Below, piece after piece: positions 17,915-24,806 of a stretch of DNA of 44,692 nt. The notes under the pieces were generated by a model, which searched no databases, was not told where the DNA came from, and saw only the letters and a list, made by a program, of their open reading frames with translations. This DNA comes from Cytophagaceae bacterium (GTDB lineage: Bacteria > Bacteroidota > Bacteroidia > Cytophagales > Flexibacteraceae): the NCBI GenBank assembly GCA_027485575.1, contig JAIXQU010000110.1, positions 1 to 44,692 on the forward strand, in the 5' to 3' direction. Within the stretch, counting starts at the first letter, position 1, and each line of letters opens with the position of its first letter. The position numbers and the translations under genes are program-made.

Positions 17915-19360
17915 ATGAGAATAAAATTTCAACCCAATAGAAATCGTAAAATCAGCGCTGAAAAGCTGAACTTGCCGGCCCATCAACCGGAAGGATTTCA
18001 ATTCATGATTATTTGGCAAAACGCTGCAAAAAATAAAGCCATCAGGTATGGAAAATTACTGGTCTGCATTCTTTGTTTTGGCCTGACGCAGAATTCTATC
18101 AATTTATCTGCTCAAAATATTTTAACCTTAAAAGAGGCTTTAACCATCGGTCTGGAAAACAATTTTGACATTAAAATTGCAAAAAACGAAGTGGTTCTTT
18201 CAAAGGAAAGCAACACTTATGGAAATGCAGGATACCTGCCAAATGCATCTATATCAGCAGGTACAGGATTCCAGGTGAACGATATCAGCCAAAAATTTGC
18301 TTCCGGACTTGAAGTAAACCGTGGTGGAGTTTTTACCAGGCAATCGAATGCCAGCCTGGCTGCCAATTGGCTGTTTTTTGATGGTGGCAAAATGTTCATC
18401 ACCAAGAAAAAACAAGATTCACAGCAATCCGCATCAGAAATCAAGGTTCAAAATCAAATCATGAATTTCAGTGATTCGCTTTCTGCGGCTTACTATCAAT
18501 TGGTACTTGCCAATCTGGACGCAAAATTATCGCAACAAGACATTGAAAGGACAGAAGAACGGCTAAAAATATCTTCTGAACAATTCAGGCTTGGGACAAG
18601 ACCAAAATCAGATTTGATATTGGCTCAAATAGATTTGAATATCCTGAAAAATAAATTAGCAAACCAAAAAAACCAGATTGAGATAAGAAAAGGAGCTTTT
18701 AACCAATTGCTGGGTAGAGATCCCGAAATTGATTTTGAAGTAAATGAGACGGATGAAGTAACCAAAACCCAGGATTATTCAAACTTGAAATCCAAAGTTA
18801 TTGGCCAAAATCTTCAACTTAAACTTCTTCATAAGAACCTGGAAATAAGCAAACTGAGCATCCGGGAAGTAAAATCAAGGGCACTCCCTCAAATCGGTTT
18901 AGCGGCAGCTTATAACTATGGGCAAACAAACAACCAGGCTGGTTTTGCACTGTTTAACCGGAGTCTCGGACCCAATATTGGTCTTAATTTCACTATGCCT
19001 TTGTTTACAGGTGTTTCAATAAACAAATTGGTAAAACTTGCCAATCTGGATTTAGAAACCCGAAACCTTCAGATAAAGCAAACTGAAAGCAGGTTGTTAC
19101 TTCAGTTGTGGAGGGCTTTAAAAAATCTGGAAATTCAACTTCAAAATCTGGAACTCGAAAAGCAAAATATTCTTCTGGCGACAGAAAATAATGAAATAGT
19201 GAAAGGGCGGTTCAAATTTGGACAAGCAACAAGCTTGGAACTAAAAGATGCTGAAAACCAATTGAGTAGCTCCCAAAGCAGAATGCTCCAATCAAAGTAC
19301 AATGCAAGGATATTTGAAAATCAGGTTTTGAGACTTGCCGGGGAATTGAACATTGAATAA
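17915..19360 (+). CDS. TolC-family outer membrane efflux protein
   Basis: 481 residues from ATG 17915, which has a GGAGGG stretch about 10 bases upstream. A signal peptide becomes clear only after residue ~45 (KLLVCILCFG...LSAQ), so the ATG at 18005 (residue 31) may be the true start. The mature protein has two repeated OEP halves, each opening with LTLKEALTIGLENNFDIKIA-like and ISKLSIREVKSRALPQIGL-like helices, and a coiled-coil composition. TolC proteins are trimeric outer-membrane channels that join inner-membrane RND or ABC pumps through an adaptor. Neither pump nor adaptor gene is next to it; the downstream neighbour is the SRP RNA gene on the other strand. Confidence 0.92.
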   Translation: MRIKFQPNRNRKISAEKLNLPAHQPEGFQFMIIWQNAAKNKAIRYGKLLVCILCFGLTQNSINLSAQNILTLKEALTIGLENNFDIKIAKNEVVLSKESNTYGNAGYLPNASISAGTGFQVNDISQKFASGLEVNRGGVFTRQSNASLAANWLFFDGGKMFITKKKQDSQQSASEIKVQNQIMNFSDSLSAAYYQLVLANLDAKLSQQDIERTEERLKISSEQFRLGTRPKSDLILAQIDLNILKNKLANQKNQIEIRKGAFNQLLGRDPEIDFEVNETDEVTKTQDYSNLKSKVIGQNLQLKLLHKNLEISKLSIREVKSRALPQIGLAAAYNYGQTNNQAGFALFNRSLGPNIGLNFTMPLFTGVSINKLVKLANLDLETRNLQIKQTESRLLLQLWRALKNLEIQLQNLELEKQNILLATENNEIVKGRFKFGQATSLELKDAENQLSSSQSRMLQSKYNARIFENQVLRLAGELNIE

Positions 19361-19416
19361 TTTGTCCAAACGATTGTTTTTCAGATACTCCCCATTAAAA
19401 TCAGGGCATAAAAAAA

Positions 19417-19508
19417 GGCAGGCTAATATCGCACCGCTCAACCAATTACCCTTGCTGCATTCCTGCCCTGGGGGAGTCAAAGGGAGCTGGTCGTACCAGA
19501 CTGCCGCT
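19417..19508 (-). ncRNA. ffs: Small signal recognition particle RNA (4.5S-type)
   Basis: Read on the minus strand, the segment holds the universal domain IV signature CAGG-GCA-GGAA-UGC-AGCA: a GGAA tetraloop (19460-19463) closed by GCA/UGC, with the symmetric and asymmetric loop bases that bind the Ffh M domain. The outer ends GGCAG (19501-19505) and CUGCC (19417-19421) pair, closing a ~90-nt hairpin. A T run directly follows on the minus strand (A tract at 19410-19416), acting as terminator, and a TAGTTTTG box precedes it. The RNA assembles with Ffh to target membrane proteins co-translationally. The exact 5' end is uncertain by a few bases. No protein can be read here. Confidence 0.93.
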
Positions 19509-19509
19509 G

Positions 19510-19517
19510 CAAAACTA
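19510..19517 (-). promoter_or_regulatory. -7 box of the SRP RNA promoter
   Basis: The minus strand reads TAGTTTTG, matching TAnnTTTG, ending 4 bases before the paired 5' end of the SRP RNA. A TTG is not seen at the standard -33 spacing. Confidence 0.6.
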
Positions 19518-19624
19518 GGAAATTCCTACCCTATTTTTACTTTTGCACCCAATCTTTTTTCTAATTGGCTGATTGTCTTATCTTTATTTTTTTTACGCCC
19601 CGGTCAAATCATTTACATTAAGCA

Positions 19625-20365
19625 ATGAGCATGAAAAGAGTTTTTGAGCTCATATACCTGTATGTTGGTTTTTCCATTTTTGGATTGGCCATGTTGTTGG
19701 TTTTTCCCATTGTTGGCCTGGCGAATTTTTTGTTGCCAGATGCTTTTTCAAACTGGATAAAATTGCATTGCATGAAGTTCTGGGCTGCCTCCTTTTATTC
19801 TTTTGGGGTTTGGTTTTATCATAAAGGAAGTCGGAAGGCACAGGAAAACTGGCCAAAAGGCCCTGTTATTATTGTTTGCAATCACAATTCTCTGCTGGAT
19901 ACTCCCGCTTTATATTTGATGCTGAAACGATTCGCAAAACCTTTGGCCAAGATGTCATTAACCAAAGCGCCTATTTTTGGCCATTTATGCCAGTGGATAA
20001 CCCTTCCTGTGGAAAGAAAAAGTGCGGAAAGCAGGCAAAAGGCAATGGCAGATATGAACAGCTATCTGAGCAATGGTGGCTCTTTGGTGATTTTTCCAGA
20101 GGGGAAAACCAATAAAACCGCCCAACCCATACAACCCTTTGAACCGGGTGCTTTTCGTTTGAGCTTTGATTTGGGAATCCCAATTGTTCCTGTTCTGGTT
20201 AGAAACAGCAGGTATTGCCTGGCCTCCACAAGTCCAATGACACTGAGACCTGGAATGGTCACCACGGAAACTGGCCCCATATTCAATCCAAACGCCTATT
20301 CAAACTCTCTTGATTTACAAAGGAATGTGTTTGAATGGTACGAAACGTCGTTGCAGAAACCATAA
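19625..20365 (+). CDS. plsC: 1-acyl-sn-glycerol-3-phosphate acyltransferase (PlsC family)
   Basis: 246 residues. A hydrophobic N-terminus (about 8-36) anchors it in the inner membrane. Catalytic motif I, H-X4-D, is NHNSLLD with His87 and Asp92; motif III is VIFPEGKTNK, where the Glu-Gly binds the acyl acceptor phosphate, and a later IPIVPVLVRNS block is motif IV. The enzyme transfers an acyl chain to the sn-2 position of lysophosphatidic acid. ATG at 19625. Single gene; its leader region carries the SRP RNA gene on the opposite strand. A lysophospholipid or ornithine-lipid acyltransferase is possible, since several PlsC paralogues occur in Bacteroidota. Confidence 0.9.
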   Translation: MSMKRVFELIYLYVGFSIFGLAMLLVFPIVGLANFLLPDAFSNWIKLHCMKFWAASFYSFGVWFYHKGSRKAQENWPKGPVIIVCNHNSLLDTPALYLMLKRFAKPLAKMSLTKAPIFGHLCQWITLPVERKSAESRQKAMADMNSYLSNGGSLVIFPEGKTNKTAQPIQPFEPGAFRLSFDLGIPIVPVLVRNSRYCLASTSPMTLRPGMVTTETGPIFNPNAYSNSLDLQRNVFEWYETSLQKP

Positions 20366-20370
20366 GGAGG

Positions 20371-20504
20371 AAGTCAAAAGTTTTAACTCAAAAATCAAAA
20401 GCCAGGAAACAGGTTAAAGGCAAAAGTTTTAACTCGAAATTCACAAGAAAAATAGGAAACAGGAGTTGGGACAGAGGGGGAAGTCAAAAGTTCTAACTCA
20501 AAAG
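20371..20504 (+). repeat. Short degenerate direct repeats, three units
   Basis: The core AAGTCAAAAGTTTTAACTC occurs at 20371-20389, as GGCAAAAGTTTTAACTC at 20419-20435, and as AAGTCAAAAGTTCTAACTC at 20481-20499. AGGAAACAGG recurs at 20404-20413 and 20454-20463. The units are 46-64 bases apart and A-rich. They begin 6 bases after the plsC stop. Confidence 0.75.
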
Positions 20505-20627
20505 ATAACAATGATGAGATATGAATGATAAATAGTGAATGGAATGGCAGTGCGTTGACTGAAGACAGTTTTAAGTGGATATTCAAATTTAAAATCCAGT
20601 AGTTTACAACCATCCAAAATGGCATTT

Positions 20628-20712
20628 CTAAACCCCGAAGAGGTGACATTTTTGTAGAAAAATACAATGTGGCGTATATAAAACCCTGAAAGGGTGAAAT
20701 TATTGTATTATA
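20628..20712 (+). repeat. Pair of CCCYGAAGGGGTGA-type repeat units
   Basis: AAACCCCGAAGAGGTGACAT (from 20630) and AAACCCTGAAAGGGTGAAAT (from 20681) are two diverged copies of one ~50-base unit; each is followed by a TTTTTGTA/TATTGTA segment. CCC-TGAA-AGGG forms a small hairpin. I recall similar short intergenic repeats from Bacteroidota genomes, but no family assignment can be made here. Confidence 0.65.
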
Positions 20713-20724
20713 AAAAAATAGCAA

Positions 20725-20850
20725 ATGAGGTTTCTGGTTTTTTTGATGGCTTTCCTGCCTTGTCTATTGCATGGGCAGAAATTCCAGAAACCAGAAACAT
20801 ATACAAATCAGGTTTTTACCTATTTAATTCTTTTGTATACTAGAAGTTAG
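20725..20850 (+). pseudogene. Orphan signal peptide: 5' remnant of a secreted-protein gene, or very small secreted peptide
   Basis: ATG 20725 opens 41 codons ending at TAG 20850. The start, MRFLVFLMAFLPCLLHGQ, is a textbook Bacteroidota signal peptide with the cut expected before or after the Gln, followed by only ~23 residues (beginning KFQKPETYTNQ). Nothing downstream up to ccoG continues it in any frame in a way I recognise. It is flanked by repeat units on the left. I favour a truncated gene; a genuine short secreted peptide is possible. Confidence 0.5.
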
Positions 20851-20953
20851 CAATTACATGCCGGCATTTTAGCCGCTTGCCAAACCAGATGCCTAGGCAC
20901 CCGAATTTCCGGATTTAGAAATACAACAGTTTGCCTTTGAAAGACCAGATTTC
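20851..20953. other. Non-coding remainder of the plsC-ccoG spacer
   Basis: Apart from the repeats, the signal-peptide ORF and the Fnr-like site, the 737-base spacer between plsC and ccoG holds nothing I can assign. The open frame on the minus strand at 20395-20724 is made of repeat sequence. Confidence 0.6.
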
Positions 20954-20967
20954 CTGATAAAAATCAG
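20954..20967. promoter_or_regulatory. Putative Crp/Fnr-family operator upstream of ccoG-fixH
   Basis: CTGAT-AAAA-ATCAG is a perfect 5+5 palindrome with a 4-base spacer, the geometry of the Fnr site TTGAT-N4-ATCAA with one base changed in each half. It lies 135 bases before the preferred ccoG start. Fnr-type control of cbb3 oxidase assembly genes is well known in other phyla; the link here is an inference from position and symmetry. Confidence 0.5.
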
Positions 20968-21102
20968 TTTATCAGCATTCCCATATCAATTTCATTTAAT
21001 CCACAAAGAGCCAGTTTTGAAACGGAAAAATGGCTTCTATTGATGGTAATCCGCCAAAATCAACAATTTCAATACCCATTTTTCAATTTCGACAATTCAA
21101 AA

Positions 21103-22524
21103 ATGGCTTCCAAGGCAATCCAACCCAACTTTCGGGATACCATGACCACTTCAACCAAAGAAGGAGGACGGAAATGGTTATACCCGGAATTGGTCAAAGG
21201 AAAGTGGTTTTTCAGACGGGCGTGGGTAGCTTATTTTTTGCTAACTACTTTACTTCTAGGCCCGTTTCTGGAATGGAAGGGCCATCCAATCTTTTTATTT
21301 GACATTCTCAACAGGACATTTATCGTTTTTGGAATAGGATTTGGCCCACAGGATAGCAATTTGTTTGCCTTGGGTATTATCACTTTCGCTGTTTTTATTT
21401 TTGCTTTTACCAATTCCTTTGGCAGGCTTTGGTGTGGCTGGGCTTGTCCACAAACTATTTTTATGGAATGGGTATTCAGGCCCATTGAAAGACTGATTGA
21501 AGGCAACAGTGCCGCCAGAAAAAAGCTGGATGAAACCAATTTAACCAATGAAAAGATTCTTAAAAAAGGGCTTAAGTTCTTATTTTTTGGTCTCATTTCA
21601 TTTGGAATCGCCAATGTATTTCTCGCTTATATCATCGGGAAAAACGAACTTTATAAAATCATAACCGACTCTCCAAAAGAACATTGGGGTGGTTTAAGTA
21701 TATTGTTGATTTTTACCGGGGTATTTTTCTTTGTGTTTTCCAGATTGAGAGAAATTGCTTGTATCCTCATTTGCCCCTATGGCCGGCTGCAAGGGACTTT
21801 GCAGGACAAAAATTCTTTAATGGTGGCCTACGAATTTGTGAGGGGAGAGCCCCGGGGACATTTAAAATCCGGGTCAGAAGCAAAAACCGGAGATTGTGTG
21901 GATTGCAATTGGTGTGTAAAAGTTTGTCCGACAGGGATAGACATCCGGAATGGAAATCAAATGGAATGCATTCAATGCAATGCTTGTATAGATGCCTGTG
22001 ATGAGGTGATGACCAAAATCCACAAGCCTATAAAGCTGGTGGGTTACTATTCAGAAAATGAAATAGAAAAGAAAATTCCATTCCGTTTAAAGACAAAAGG
22101 CCTGGCCTATTTCGGACTTTGGGCAGTGCTTATCTCCGTTTTGGGTTCACTTCTGTTATTCAGAGCTCCGGTGGAGACCGTTGTATTAAGAACTCCCGGC
22201 AACACTGGCATGGCCAATGGCCCTGATAAAATTGCCAATCTGTACAACTATGAGGTTGTCAATAAGACATTTAAAACACAGGATGTTAATTTCAGGGTTA
22301 AAGGAGGAAAAGCCAAATTAATTATGGTTGGAAAAGAAGCCCTGAAGTTAAAATCACAGCAAGTGCAGAAAGGGTCCTTTTTTATTGAAATGAAGGGATC
22401 GGAAAAATCAGCACTAACCGAATCACTTGAACTCGAAATCATCACCAATGGTGAAGTAACTGACATGGTTAAAACAAAATTTTTCTACCTGCCTAATCAG
22501 GCACAAACATCCAGTATTCAATGA
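21103..22524 (+). CDS. ccoG: Cytochrome c oxidase accessory protein CcoG (RdxA/FixG family)
   Basis: 473 residues from ATG 21103, chosen because MASKAIQPNFRDTM lines up with normal CcoG N-termini; the frame also opens at ATG 21043. Several membrane helices precede a cytoplasmic ferredoxin-like domain with two 4Fe-4S motifs, CVDCNWCVKVCP and CIQCNACIDAC, and CGWACPQTIF sits on a loop after the first helices. A further TM and an Ig-like FixG C-terminal domain (about 370-473) follow. CcoG reduces Cu(II) for the CuB site of cbb3-type cytochrome oxidase. It overlaps fixH by 4 bases. The structural genes ccoNOP and ccoI/ccoS are not in the window. Confidence 0.94.
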   Translation: MASKAIQPNFRDTMTTSTKEGGRKWLYPELVKGKWFFRRAWVAYFLLTTLLLGPFLEWKGHPIFLFDILNRTFIVFGIGFGPQDSNLFALGIITFAVFIFAFTNSFGRLWCGWACPQTIFMEWVFRPIERLIEGNSAARKKLDETNLTNEKILKKGLKFLFFGLISFGIANVFLAYIIGKNELYKIITDSPKEHWGGLSILLIFTGVFFFVFSRLREIACILICPYGRLQGTLQDKNSLMVAYEFVRGEPRGHLKSGSEAKTGDCVDCNWCVKVCPTGIDIRNGNQMECIQCNACIDACDEVMTKIHKPIKLVGYYSENEIEKKIPFRLKTKGLAYFGLWAVLISVLGSLLLFRAPVETVVLRTPGNTGMANGPDKIANLYNYEVVNKTFKTQDVNFRVKGGKAKLIMVGKEALKLKSQQVQKGSFFIEMKGSEKSALTESLELEIITNGEVTDMVKTKFFYLPNQAQTSSIQ

Positions 22525-22973
22525 GTTGGGCATATAAAATAACGATTGGAATGGTCTTATTTTCAGGATTTGTTTTTACCTTGGTTTTCAAAATGATAAC
22601 CTCAGGAAATGACCTGGTCAAATCAAAATACTATGCCTCCGGAAAAGACATTAACCAAAGAATAATTACCATTGGGAACTCTCAGAACCTCCAAAACAGA
22701 TTTCATATCGAAGTCAGGTCAAATGGTTTGGATGGAATTGTCCTTCATTTTGATTCCATTCAAACTTTATTGGAAGGTGAAATTGAACTAACCTGCCTCA
22801 GTTCTGACAGGTCGGACCAAAAAACCAAACTGGATCTGGAAAAAGGGGAAAGTAGCCAATTCCAAAAACTTGCACTTAACCGGTTGGCCAGGGGTAACTG
22901 GATTTGTGAAATAGAAGGAAAAGCCGATTCACAACCTTTCATAATAAAAGGAGAATTCAGGATTAATCCTTAA
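22521..22973 (+). CDS. fixH: FixH/CcoH family protein
   Basis: 150 residues. One N-terminal transmembrane helix (about 4-26) is followed by LVKSKYYASGKDINQRI, the conserved FixH segment D/NxYY..G, and an extracytoplasmic beta-rich domain. FixH/CcoH is a small assembly factor for cbb3 oxidase that associates with the copper ATPase or the CcoP/CcoN precursors. Its ATG overlaps the ccoG stop in an ATGA, so translation is coupled. It ends convergently with dut, with 16 bases between stops. Confidence 0.9.
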   Translation: MSWAYKITIGMVLFSGFVFTLVFKMITSGNDLVKSKYYASGKDINQRIITIGNSQNLQNRFHIEVRSNGLDGIVLHFDSIQTLLEGEIELTCLSSDRSDQKTKLDLEKGESSQFQKLALNRLARGNWICEIEGKADSQPFIIKGEFRINP

Positions 22974-22989
22974 AATAAGATTTTGATTT

Positions 22990-23430
22990 TCAGTGCTTTC
23001 CGGTACTTCCGTATCCGCCTGCTCCCCTTTCTGTCTCCGCAAGGTTTGAGGCGTTTACCCACTCAATGGTTTCGTGTTTCGAAACTACCATTTGGGCAAT
23101 TCGCTCTCCCGGATTTACCTCAAAGGCGTCATTGGACAAATTAACCAGCAACACTTTTATTTCTCCCCGATAGTCAGAATCAACGGTGCCCGGAGAATTT
23201 AATACAGTAAGCCCATGTTTGAAAGCCAAACCCGATCTGGGTCTGATTTGGGCTTCAAAACCTGTAGGCAATTCAATAAATAAACCCGTGGGAATCAGTT
23301 GTCTTTCCAGTGGTTTTAACAAAACAGAAGCTTCAATATTTGCCCTGAGGTCCATTCCTGCCGAACCCTCTGTCTGGTAAGAAGGAAGGTCAAATGAGGA
23401 TTGGTTAATTACTTTTACCTGCGTTTTCAT
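22990..23430 (-). CDS. dut: dUTP diphosphatase
   Basis: 146 residues, a complete trimeric dUTPase. The five motifs are visible in order: GSAGMDLRA (22-30), [27 protein letters not shown] with the catalytic Asp, ERIAQMVV, and the C-terminal P-loop-like [11 protein letters not shown]. It hydrolyses dUTP to dUMP and pyrophosphate, keeping uracil out of DNA. It starts 6 bases after the stop of the aminopeptidase gene, so it is the second gene of that minus-strand operon. Confidence 0.97.
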   Translation of the reverse strand: MKTQVKVINQSSFDLPSYQTEGSAGMDLRANIEASVLLKPLERQLIPTGLFIELPTGFEAQIRPRSGLAFKHGLTVLNSPGTVDSDYRGEIKVLLVNLSNDAFEVNPGERIAQMVVSKHETIEWVNASNLAETERGAGGYGSTGKH

Positions 23431-23436
23431 TCTTTA

Positions 23437-24726
23437 TCAATTTGCCATTATTCTTTCTATGTCGTCTGCCTCCAAAGGAATGGAAGCCATCAGGTCAATC
23501 GGGGTTGTTTCGGTCACGAGGTAGTTATTTTCGAGTCGAATCCCTAAGCCTTCTTCTGGTATATAAATTCCAGGTTCACAAGTAAAAACCATTCCCTGCT
23601 CCAGAAAACGGTATTTTGAACCCAAATCATGGACATCCAAACCGAGGTGATGGCTGGTTCCATGCATAAAATATTTTTTATACAATGGCTTTTCCGGATC
23701 CTGGTTTTCTACATCCTCCTTTTTGAGCAAACCCAATCCAATCAACTCTCTTTCCATGATTTTCCCAACCTTTTTTTCATATTCCAAAAGTGTGGTTCCT
23801 GGCCTCAAAAGCTGAACGGATTCTTTCATTACCGCTAAAACTGCATCATACACTTGTCTCTGGCGGGGAGAAAATTTGCCGTTGACAGGTATGCATCTGG
23901 TCATATCGGCATTGTAATTCCCATATTCTGCACCTACATCAATCAATATCAAATGTCCATCTTCACAAACTTGGTCGTTGTCGTTGTAGTGCAACACGTT
24001 GGCATTTGGTCCTGAGGCAATTATGGGCCCATAAGCAAAACCTTTTGAACCTCTTTTTACAAACTGGTAGATAAATTCTGCCTCCAGTTCATATTCTTTA
24101 ACGCCTGGCTTGGTGGCCTTTAAAACTGCTTCGAAACCGGCTTTGGTTATTTCTATCGCTTTTGAAATCTGCGATACTTCCTCCTGGCCCTTTGTTGCCC
24201 TCAAAATCTCCATTATGGGTGCCAACCTTTCAAGATTATGCAATGGAAAAAGGGACTTTATTTCCTTAATTAATCTGTCGTTCCGGGTTTCGAGTTCTAC
24301 CACCGCCCTTGGATGTTCGTTGGTAGCAAGATAAACATTCTCAGCCAGATTCATTAAGGGCTGAAGAATCGCCTTCCATTCAGAATTCCATTTGATCTGG
24401 CCAATTCCCGACTGTGACTTTGCCTCTTCTTTGGTAAGTTTATATCCTTCCCAGATTTTTATCTGCTCACTGGTTTCCTTCACAAAAAGGATTTCTTTCC
24501 ACTCCGGTACAGGAGCATCCGGAAAAAGAATGAGGATGGTTTCTTCCTGGTCTATACCGGTAAGATAAAACAAATCGTTCTGCTGGCGAAAACCCATGTG
24601 GCCATCGGCATTGGTTGGCAAAACATCATTGGATTGAAGAATAACCAATGAATTTGGCTTCAGGTACTTATAAAGATTTTTCCTGTTTTTGGAATAAAAT
24701 TCCGGACTGAGTGGGGTGTAGCGCAT
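23437..24726 (-). CDS. pepP: Xaa-Pro aminopeptidase (M24B, aminopeptidase P)
   Basis: 429 residues. N-terminal creatinase-like domain (about 1-170; QNDLFYLTGIDQEET is typical of AMP_N) and a pita-bread catalytic domain with the dinuclear metal ligands: two Asp in LIDVGAEYGNYNADMTR, His in GTSHHLGLDVHD, Glu in TCEPGIYIPEEG and Glu in GIRLENNYLV. It removes the N-terminal residue before a proline. No signal peptide. ATG at 24726; dut follows 6 bases downstream, and the T9SS protein gene lies 80 bases upstream on the same strand. Confidence 0.95.
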   Translation of the reverse strand: MRYTPLSPEFYSKNRKNLYKYLKPNSLVILQSNDVLPTNADGHMGFRQQNDLFYLTGIDQEETILILFPDAPVPEWKEILFVKETSEQIKIWEGYKLTKEEAKSQSGIGQIKWNSEWKAILQPLMNLAENVYLATNEHPRAVVELETRNDRLIKEIKSLFPLHNLERLAPIMEILRATKGQEEVSQISKAIEITKAGFEAVLKATKPGVKEYELEAEFIYQFVKRGSKGFAYGPIIASGPNANVLHYNDNDQVCEDGHLILIDVGAEYGNYNADMTRCIPVNGKFSPRQRQVYDAVLAVMKESVQLLRPGTTLLEYEKKVGKIMERELIGLGLLKKEDVENQDPEKPLYKKYFMHGTSHHLGLDVHDLGSKYRFLEQGMVFTCEPGIYIPEEGLGIRLENNYLVTETTPIDLMASIPLEADDIERIMAN

Positions 24727-24806
24727 TTGATATATCTAGGTTGCAATTATTTCAATTCGAAAGAAGATTCAAAATGAAAATTGGTTATAAATCGGACTTT
24801 GCATTT

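Noticed and set aside
20628-20712. CRISPR-like array
   Set aside because: Only two diverged units and no regular spacer length; no cas genes in the window.
20395-20724. 109-codon minus-strand open frame in the plsC-ccoG spacer
   Set aside because: It is composed of the repeat units at 20371-20504 and 20628-20712 read backwards, with no protein character.
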